From positions 3,795-13,060 of the forward strand of contig PATG01000132.1 of NCBI GenBank assembly GCA_002713555.1: a stretch of DNA of 9,266 nucleotides, given 5' to 3'. The translations under genes were made by a program, and so were the position numbers. Shown here one piece after another: positions 1 through 6,900 of this stretch (within the stretch, counting starts at the first letter, position 1; the number at the start of each line of letters is the position of its first letter). The stretch is from Planctomycetaceae bacterium (GTDB lineage Bacteria; Planctomycetota; Planctomycetia; Pirellulales; Lacipirellulaceae). Under the pieces are notes generated by a model that saw only the letters and a program-made list of their open reading frames with translations, did not search any database and was not told the DNA's origin.

Positions 1-2615
1 CTGCCCAGATACCCGTGCGCCACCCCGGCACCTGAAATATACAACTCACCAGGGCAACCCATTGGCATCGGCTCAAGATACTCGTCGAGAACATAGAGTT
101 GCGTGCCAGAGATCGGTCGCCCAATCGGTAGATTGCCGTACTGATTCGTCTGCTCATCAATCTTGTGGACACAGCACCCCACGACTGTTTCTGTGGGGCC
201 GTACTCGTTATAAATCTCGATCGTCGGGTAATTCTTTCGCCAAAAGCGCACATGCTCGGCGGTTAACGTTTCTCCTCCTACGACCAAGGCTTGGGGGAGA
301 AGTTTAGGTTTTAGGTTTATGGAAATGAGAGGTTGCAGAGCCGCTAGGTGCGCCGGAGTCAGTTTTAGAACGCTTGGTCCTGTCTGCAGAATGTCGGCCA
401 GCGCTTGTAGCTCGCTGTCCTTGGGCAACAAGTGTACTAATTTCCCTACGACCAGCGGCGCAAGCATGCTGGTGATCGTCGCGTCGAACCCAAAAGAACT
501 TTGTACCGGTGCGCCCCACCCTGTGGTAAATGGATACGTTTGGGTACACCACTGAAGATAGTTCATCAAGCCTGCATGAGAGATGACCGCCCCCTTGGGC
601 TGGCCAGTCGAACCCGAGGTATACATCACGTACGCGGCTGTATCTGCCATGTTAGTATCGAGCTGCTCGCCTGCAATCTCGACCGCAGACGTGGACACTT
701 TTATGCCTCCAGCATCGACAACTATCGAGCAATGAGCGTTTTGCTGCATGTACTCTTTGCGAGCAGTTGGCAATTGTGGATCGAGCGGCAAATAAGCGCC
801 TCCCGACTTCATGACACCGATCACGGCGACCATCAAATCGATGGATCGTGGCAAGTGAATCCCTACCACCGAGTTTACCCCGACTCCAACTGCTTGTAGC
901 TTCTCGGCTAAATCTGCTGCACGCTGATCCAGTTCGACGTAAGTTAACGATTGACTCTCAAAACGCACGGCAGGTGCATTGGGTGATTTAGCAACTTGCC
1001 TGGAAAATGTTTCGATGAACGTGAGCGGCTTTGGTTCCGGCTCTTCGTCAGGCAAGACAGTCGCACTGCCCATTTCCAGCAAATCGTCACGTTCTGCTAG
1101 GGCGAGTAAGGAGTAGTCACCAATTCTTCGCTTGGGATCAATGACAATTTGCTCAAGCAACTGCTCAAAGTGATCAAGCATGCGGCTAATGCGTGCTTCA
1201 GAGAATAGTGCCGTGCGATATTCCACCGCCATCAGTAGACCGTCTTCGCGATCGAAGACGTGCCAAGTGAGATCAAACTTGGTTTCGGGCAGCTGAAGAT
1301 GCTCTTGGGTCAGACGGAGCCCAGAAAACTCTACATCGGGCGCTGATGCATTTTGGCTGCGGTAACCGTCACTCTGCAATTGAAACATGATTTCGAAGAG
1401 CGGATTGGCATGCGAGCTACGATTGGGAGCACAAGCTTCGACAACACTCGAAAAGGGGACCGCCTGATGTTCTAGTCCTTCGATCACTGTAGCTTTGACT
1501 GCTTGGAGCCAGGTGGCAAAGGTATCATCCACGGAATCGCTAAACAGAGTGCGCAAAACAATCGTGTTGACGAAAAAGCCAACAAGATCGGCACATTCTG
1601 CGTGACGTCTCCCACCGACCGGAACACCGATCGCAATATCACGCTCTCTGGTGTAGCGGTGCACGAAAACCTTAAATGCGGTAAGCAAAGTCATAAACAA
1701 CGTTGCGCCCAGCTGCTGAGAAACTTGCTGCAACTTGTTGCTAAGCTCGGGGCGTAAACTTTTTGTGACCAACCCGCTGGCAAAAGTTGCTGTCTTAGGG
1801 CGCGGGTGGTCAGTTGGCAGTGCGAGCTTGGTGAGACCGGCGAGTTTGCGCTGCCAATATTCCAAATGACGATCATGTTCGCCCGATTCTCGCCACTTCT
1901 GATCCGCCAAGAAGACGGAATACTCGGTTTGCTGTAGCCGCGTAGCAGTTTCGCAGTTCACTAGCGATCCACGCAGTGCAAGATTGTAGGACTCTGCCAG
2001 ATCTCGCAACAAAACTCCTCGCGACCAACCATCGGCGATGAGGTGATGTAACACGAAAATAAGAATATGATGGTCTGAGTCGACCCGTTGTAGCTGAACC
2101 CGGAAGAGTGGCTCGCGGGCAAGATCAAACGGACGTGTAGTCAACTCATGAGCTGCCTGAGGGGAGCTCGCTGGCCCTTCGATTTCAACTTTAGCCAACT
2201 GCACTGCCTGAGCTTCTCGCTGGATTTCTCTTACTTGCTGCCAGGGAATCCCATGTTCGTCTTGGACAAAATTGGTTCGCAGCGCGCTGTGCTTCGATAC
2301 GACCTCGTCGATCGCCTGCTGGAGCGATTCCACCTGAAGCTGGCCAGAGAAGTGCCAGGAAAATGGGATATGATAGGCACACAGCTCGGGATAAAGCTGG
2401 TGTAATAACCAGACGTGGGATTGAGAAGGTGTGAGTGGTATTCGTTCTGGCTTGGCATGATCGGCCATTGGCAGTGCAGAGTGAGGTTCGCTGCCCAGTG
2501 ATTCCCAGTCGATGCCTTGTGCTTCGAGTTGTTCTCGCAGGCGCTCACGCTGCGCATCAGAAAGGGTACTGATGCGTCTGCGAAGCTGAGCAAGTTTGTC
2601 GGGGTCGATAACCAT
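1..2615 (-). CDS. NRPS, condensation-adenylation (Asn-like code), C-terminus cut by window edge
   Basis: Open from the ATG at 2615 to the window edge (871 codons, no stop or frameshift). It joins an amino acid to an upstream acyl chain by amide bond formation, in the cytoplasm. Residues 1-45 are a charged helical N-terminus of the docking/linker type. The condensation domain spans about 58-500. It shows the catalytic HHLIADG (H190, H191, D195, G196), LRTNF (112-116) and VGFFVNT (345-351), and looks LCL-like. The adenylation domain starts near 531 with LTYVEL (557-562), MKSGGAYLPLD (602-612), YVMYTSGSTGQPKG (662-675), NEYGPTE (803-809) and GELYISG (856-862). The pocket residues, aligned by eye to GrsA, are D711 A712 T715 K751 V778 G780 E804 V812 G813, close to asparagine codes such as DLTKxGEVG. 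The carrier domain must lie beyond the edge. It follows the monooxygenase gene by 144 bp on the same strand. No clear Shine-Dalgarno precedes the ATG; the frame stays open upstream to about 2720 without another ATG. Family assignment is firm; substrate is a prediction. Confidence 0.95.
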   Translation of the reverse strand, partial: MVIDPDKLAQLRRRISTLSDAQRERLREQLEAQGIDWESLGSEPHSALPMADHAKPERIPLTPSQSHVWLLHQLYPELCAYHIPFSWHFSGQLQVESLQQAIDEVVSKHSALRTNFVQDEHGIPWQQVREIQREAQAVQLAKVEIEGPASSPQAAHELTTRPFDLAREPLFRVQLQRVDSDHHILIFVLHHLIADGWSRGVLLRDLAESYNLALRGSLVNCETATRLQQTEYSVFLADQKWRESGEHDRHLEYWQRKLAGLTKLALPTDHPRPKTATFASGLVTKSLRPELSNKLQQVSQQLGATLFMTLLTAFKVFVHRYTRERDIAIGVPVGGRRHAECADLVGFFVNTIVLRTLFSDSVDDTFATWLQAVKATVIEGLEHQAVPFSSVVEACAPNRSSHANPLFEIMFQLQSDGYRSQNASAPDVEFSGLRLTQEHLQLPETKFDLTWHVFDREDGLLMAVEYRTALFSEARISRMLDHFEQLLEQIVIDPKRRIGDYSLLALAERDDLLEMGSATVLPDEEPEPKPLTFIETFSRQVAKSPNAPAVRFESQSLTYVELDQRAADLAEKLQAVGVGVNSVVGIHLPRSIDLMVAVIGVMKSGGAYLPLDPQLPTARKEYMQQNAHCSIVVDAGGIKVSTSAVEIAGEQLDTNMADTAAYVMYTSGSTGQPKGAVISHAGLMNYLQWCTQTYPFTTGWGAPVQSSFGFDATITSMLAPLVVGKLVHLLPKDSELQALADILQTGPSVLKLTPAHLAALQPLISINLKPKLLPQALVVGGETLTAEHVRFWRKNYPTIEIYNEYGPTETVVGCCVHKIDEQTNQYGNLPIGRPISGTQLYVLDEYLEPMPMGCPGELYISGAGVAHGYLG

Positions 2616-2650
2616 GCTTTGTTTTCGGTAGCTAGCTATGGGGACGCAAG

Positions 2651-2690
2651 ACTTTTTGAACAGGAGGAAACAGAGAGAACAGAGAAGACT
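2651..2690. repeat. purine-rich degenerate short-repeat tract between oxygenase and NRPS genes
   Basis: On the + strand a run of almost pure purine with regular ACAG cores (units GAACAGGAG, GAAACAGAGA, GAACAGAGAA) follows ACTTTTT and ends at AGACT. On the coding strand of the operon it reads as a pyrimidine-rich leader, rich in TCTCTGTT, about 35-75 nt upstream of the NRPS start. It is not coding in a believable frame. I have an impression that similar CTCTGTT/CCTCCTGTT tracts recur between genes in planctomycete-like genomes, but I cannot verify that here. It could be a dispersed intergenic repeat or simply low-complexity sequence. The remainder of the 144-bp gap shows no terminator or convincing promoter. 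Confidence 0.45.
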
Positions 2691-2759
2691 TAGTTTTATC
2701 CTCAGTTTACTCCTGGTCTATTTTTTGATTATTGCGGCAAGCTGCCTTGGGGTATCCTC

Positions 2760-3788
2760 TCAAGTCCCTTGCAGCTCTGCCAAAAAAGGCAGGGAGTCCA
2801 TGATCGCATCGTAGTCTTGGACAAAGTCGATCAAACAGCACAACTCATCAACGCCCGCCGCAGCAAACTCTTTTACCAGCGGCTGACAACCTGCGGGCGT
2901 GCCGATCAACGAACGCTGCTTGATAAATCCTTCGACACCGAACTCAAGGATGGCGTCCAGGTCGTCCTCAGAAAAATCATCCAAACTAACCTCGAGTCCC
3001 ATGCCTTTGGCCAGTTGTTCCAGCAAGCCATAGTGAGTTTTGAGATACGCCCCAAAGGGTTCACGAATGTCTTTTCTGACTTGCTCCTCATCGGCTCCCA
3101 AAAACGTATGCACCATCAGCGATACTGTGCCAGAGGAGTGACCATTTTTGCTCAAAGCATCTCGGTACTTGGCAATATTGGCTTGGGAATCTTCAATCGT
3201 GCCTCCGAGCAGTGATGTCAACACGTTGGCTCCGATGCGACCTGCTTCAACAAAAGACTCGGTCGATTGACAGGTGATCCAAATTGGCAATTCTGGCTGC
3301 AATGGACGTGGCAGCGTTTTGGCTGACACCACTCGGCCCGTCGCGTCTTCGAATTCGACCGCTTCGCCGCGCCACAGCCGCTGAATAATTTCCAGGTTCT
3401 TCCACATCACCGTACGGCGACTGCCGTGCGCATCTCGAGAAAGAATGAATTCGTCCATCGTCCAGCCGGAAGCGGCGGCCAAGCCAACACGACCTCCCGA
3501 GAGATTGTCGATTACCGCCCAGTCTTCCGCCACGCGGACTGGGTGATGCAGCGGCAGCACGACACTCCCACTACGCAATTGAACATTTTCGGTCACGAGC
3601 GAGAGCGCGGCACTCGTGAGCGAAGGATTTGGATACAAGCCGCCAAACGCATGGAAGTGCCGCTCGGGAGTCCAAATCGCAGTGAAACCGTGCTGATCTG
3701 CGTATTTGGCGCTATCGATCAAAAGCCGGTACTGATTGGGCCCAACGTTGGCTCCATCACCATCAAAAAAGAATAAACTGAACTTCAT
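2760..3788 (-). CDS. stand-alone luciferase-like flavin monooxygenase of the natural-product (MupA/assembly-line LLM) family
   Basis: A 342-residue protein with the bacterial luciferase (TIM-barrel) fold. It begins directly with the first strand (FSLFFF, residues 3-8). The signature WTPERHFHAFGGLYPNPS lies at 39-56, HHPVRVAEDWAVIDNLSGGR at 81-100, and a flavin-site-like AAASGWTMDEF at 104-114. These match the family of luciferase-like monooxygenase domains found inside PKS/NRPS megasynthases (TIGR04020 type) more closely than generic F420 or alkane oxygenases. Members use reduced flavin and oxygen, usually on carrier-bound substrates. Length equals one such domain, so it is complete and free-standing and should act in trans on an intermediate of the flanking PKS or NRPS. 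It lies 121 bp after the PKS and 144 bp before the NRPS on the same strand, most likely in one operon. The ATG has no Shine-Dalgarno; about 40 bp of AT-rich DNA (3789-3830) sits before it and might hold a weak internal promoter. The exact reaction (hydroxylation, N-oxygenation or Baeyer-Villiger type) cannot be read from sequence. Confidence 0.92.
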   Translation of the reverse strand: MKFSLFFFDGDGANVGPNQYRLLIDSAKYADQHGFTAIWTPERHFHAFGGLYPNPSLTSAALSLVTENVQLRSGSVVLPLHHPVRVAEDWAVIDNLSGGRVGLAAASGWTMDEFILSRDAHGSRRTVMWKNLEIIQRLWRGEAVEFEDATGRVVSAKTLPRPLQPELPIWITCQSTESFVEAGRIGANVLTSLLGGTIEDSQANIAKYRDALSKNGHSSGTVSLMVHTFLGADEEQVRKDIREPFGAYLKTHYGLLEQLAKGMGLEVSLDDFSEDDLDAILEFGVEGFIKQRSLIGTPAGCQPLVKEFAAAGVDELCCLIDFVQDYDAIMDSLPFLAELQGT

Positions 3789-3878
3789 GGTAGGTTTAAG
3801 TTATTATGTTCTTAATATTTGCATATTCGAGTTACTTCGGCAGCGACCAACGGAAACGGACCATTGACAACCGAGCGG

Positions 3879-3894
3879 CAGCCCGGATGGGCTG
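3879..3894. other. 6-bp perfect hairpin just after the PKS stop codon
   Basis: CAGCCC, loop GGAT, GGGCTG on the + strand. It forms a 6-bp GC-rich stem that begins 15 nt after the PKS stop on the minus strand. No T-run follows in the direction of transcription, so it is not a classical intrinsic terminator. It could slow RNase degradation, act as a weak attenuator, or be the remnant of a REP-type palindrome. The neighbouring stretch at 3843-3872 has degenerate ACCAACGG / GACCATTGACAA low-complexity sequence, in keeping with a repeat remnant. Function unknown. Confidence 0.45.
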
Positions 3895-3909
3895 GAAGTC
3901 CCTACTTTG

Positions 3910-6900
3910 TTAAAAACTTTCTGCTTCTATTTTTCCTAGCAAATCTTCGACAACGGTCGCATCTTGTGCAGTGATCGACGTCATATTTTCTTCGATCACT
4001 TGGGCAATGCCAGCCACCGTGGGTGTGCCTTGCAGCACGACGCGCATCGGCAGTTCAACTTGAAATTTCTTGCGCAATTTCGTGACGGCTTGAATCGCCA
4101 ACAACGAGTGACCGCCAAGAGCAAAGAAATCGTCGTGAATACCGATGTCGGGTACGCCGAGTAAGTCTCCCATCGCTTTGGCAACGATTCGTTCGATATC
4201 ATTGCGAGCGGCAACATATTCATTCTGGAGTTGCCGGCGGGAATGGTTGGTAGCATGTGGGGGGCTTTGCTGGACCGCAGGTTGTGAATTAACCAACCGT
4301 TGCAGTAGCGGCCGCGGTGAAACGATGACTTGCAGGGCAACCGGATTGGCAAGCACGCGCACAGTCGCTTCCCACACTTCGGCAGGCGTGAGCGCTAAGG
4401 CCATCAATTCCGAGTTTTGCGCTGCCGTGGACTCGTCAAGCTGGCAAGCGTCCCAATTGATACTGATGACAGGACATGGCCATAGGTGGAGCTCATTGGC
4501 ATTTACGGAGGCAGTAAATGCGTCGAGATAGGTGCTAGCCGCCGCGTAGGCTGCAAAACCTGGGCCTCCGACAATGGCGGCAAGAGAAGATTGCAGCACA
4601 ACAAACTCAGGCTTCAGACCTGGCAAGACATTAGCCAGCGCCGCGATGCTAGCCAGCCGGGAATCAAGAATTCGCTGCTCTTGCTCTTCGGTGAGGTCGA
4701 CCAGTGCACAACTCGCTTCCCCCCCCATCAAATCGGCATAAAACACGCCCTGCAGCTCATTGCTGCCAAGTTTTGAGAGGGCATGGTCAATCGCCTGCCT
4801 TAGTTGCGCCGCATCTGAAAAATTGACGGTTTCGAAGCAAAAATCGTCTCCCTCGCGACCGAGTGCTTTGAGGCGCCCTATGAGCTGGCTAACCGGATGG
4901 CGATTGCCATGAGTGGCTAGCCAGCCATCCCACTCATGAACTGATGGAAGGCGGTGCGGACCAATTAATATGACACGCGCCGAAAGATGCTGCCTTAAAG
5001 CGGCAGCATACACCATGCCCAAGCCATCGACGAGATCGCCGACTACGAGATAAACACGCTCCGCCTCAAGCAACTCAGCATCTGCCGCTGGCAATGGCCA
5101 GGGTTGGTAGGACTTGATCCAGCGCTGACTACCGCGTAGCGCCAGGTGCCGATCTTTGGTATCTAGCGCAAGTTCTCGCTTAAGTTGTCGCAAAACGGGC
5201 GAGAAGCGATCACCACCGATTTCGGTCAGCTCTTGACTCGCATCGATATCGATCAGCCGACATTGCAGCCCGGGTAATTCCTGTGGCAAAACGTTTAGCA
5301 GTCCGGGTAGTGTCGCGCCAGCCAAATGGCCGACTTGCTCACCTAACTCTGGCGTCGTGCCACTGGTGATCACATCGAGAGTCCAAGCCATCGTTGGCAC
5401 GAGGCGGTCTATTAAACTTTGTGACAGAGTCACTAGGTAGCGAAAGCTGCGTTGCCCTTTGTCACGCAAAGACCAAAGATGAATGATATGTGCTGTTTGC
5501 CAATCGGCATCAGCAGAACCGGCCTCATTCCCCTTAAGGGCATCCCAGAGACGCCCGTAGTCTTCCACGCGATCTGGATGAATGGTAAAGCTACCCTCTT
5601 CCTGCTGCCAAGACTCTCCAGGCATCACCCAAATGGCATTGGTATGAGATAGGCAACCTGCCAAGCTTTCGCGTAACTGCGGGTCAGCGAAGATGAGACA
5701 CTTTTCTGCAGGATTGGTTGTCTGTGCCGACGGGGGACTCGTTTGCCAGGTAGGGATCCAAAACCAGTCGTCAACATTGGAATTCTTTTCATGACATGGC
5801 TCGGTCGGAGTCGTAGCGGGCTTGTGCTCCGCAAGCTCGACAAAGTGTCTGGTGCGCTCAAACGGATAAGTCGGCAGCGACACGCGGCCCCGCTTGTGAA
5901 CGTGCGTTTTCACCCAATCGATTTCGACACCTTGGAGCCACAAGCTAGCTAAAGCGCGGGTGAAACATTCGTCTTCCGATTGCTGATCGACTTCACCGGG
6001 GAGCGAAGCGATGGTAGTCACCTCGTCCAATTGACTTTGCACGAGTCGACAGAGGGTACGACCAGGGCCAACTTCGAGAAAAAGTGGGTTGTCTAGTTTG
6101 CCGAGCACACGCACACCGTCTGCAAAGAGTACCGCTTGTCGGAGATGCCGCGCCCAATAGTCAGGATTGATTGCATCTTCCGCTGTTAGCCAGGTGCCTG
6201 TACGGTTCGAGATGACATCCAACTGCGGAGGTTGCCTAGCGATTTCTGACAGGCACTGGCGAAACGGCTCTAGAGCGGGCTCCATCATTGATGAATGAAA
6301 TGCGTGAGAAGTTGCCAGCAATTGGCAGGTGATTTCACGCTGCTGAAGCTGGGTTTGCAGTTGTGCAATATCGTCTTTAGGCCCCGAGACCACAATTTGC
6401 GAACGGCTATTCCTAGCAGCAATTTCAAGCTGAGGGCCTAAGAATGGGTTGAGCGTCGACTCCTCGCATAACACTGCCAGCATGCTACCGGGCTGGCACT
6501 GCTGCATCAGCTCACCACGCAGGCGAACGATCCGCACGGCATCTTCAAGTGTAAAAACTCCGGCAAGGCAAGCGGCAACATATTCTCCCAGGCTGTGGCC
6601 AATCATGGCAGCGGGACGAATGCCCCAGCTGATCAAGAGATTTGCCAGAGCGTATTCAATGGCAAACAAGGCTGGCTGTGCGCTAGCGGTGTTGGTGATT
6701 TCTGATCGAGAGGGCTGACCGTACAGAACTTCTAGCAAATCGAATTCGGGCGCGAGAATATCGGCACATCGCTCGATTTGCTGCCGAAATTGCGGGTATT
6801 GATCGTACAGCTGGCGTGCCATATCAGCGTATTGACTGCCTTGCCCCGAAAATAGGAAGACCACCGGCGGTGAAGTGTTGGTAATCGCCGTCGACTGCGT

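Noticed and set aside
501..899. 132-codon + strand frame within the NRPS region
   Set aside because: It overlaps the adenylation domain on the other strand, whose motifs are intact; no independent support.
2231..2593. 120-codon minus strand frame near the NRPS start
   Set aside because: It is out of frame with the condensation domain, which is continuous from the ATG at 2615; there is no frameshift.
2735..2750. Short inverted repeat GGCAAGCTGCC near the oxygenase stop
   Set aside because: Only a 4-bp stem; too weak to call a terminator or operator.
2769..3215. Long open frame on the + strand opposite the monooxygenase gene
   Set aside because: It is the antisense shadow of a clearly conserved luciferase-like gene; its translation shows no family motif.
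3879..3894. Intrinsic terminator after the PKS
   Set aside because: The stem is only 6 bp and no T-tract follows on the minus strand; the downstream genes belong to the same pathway.
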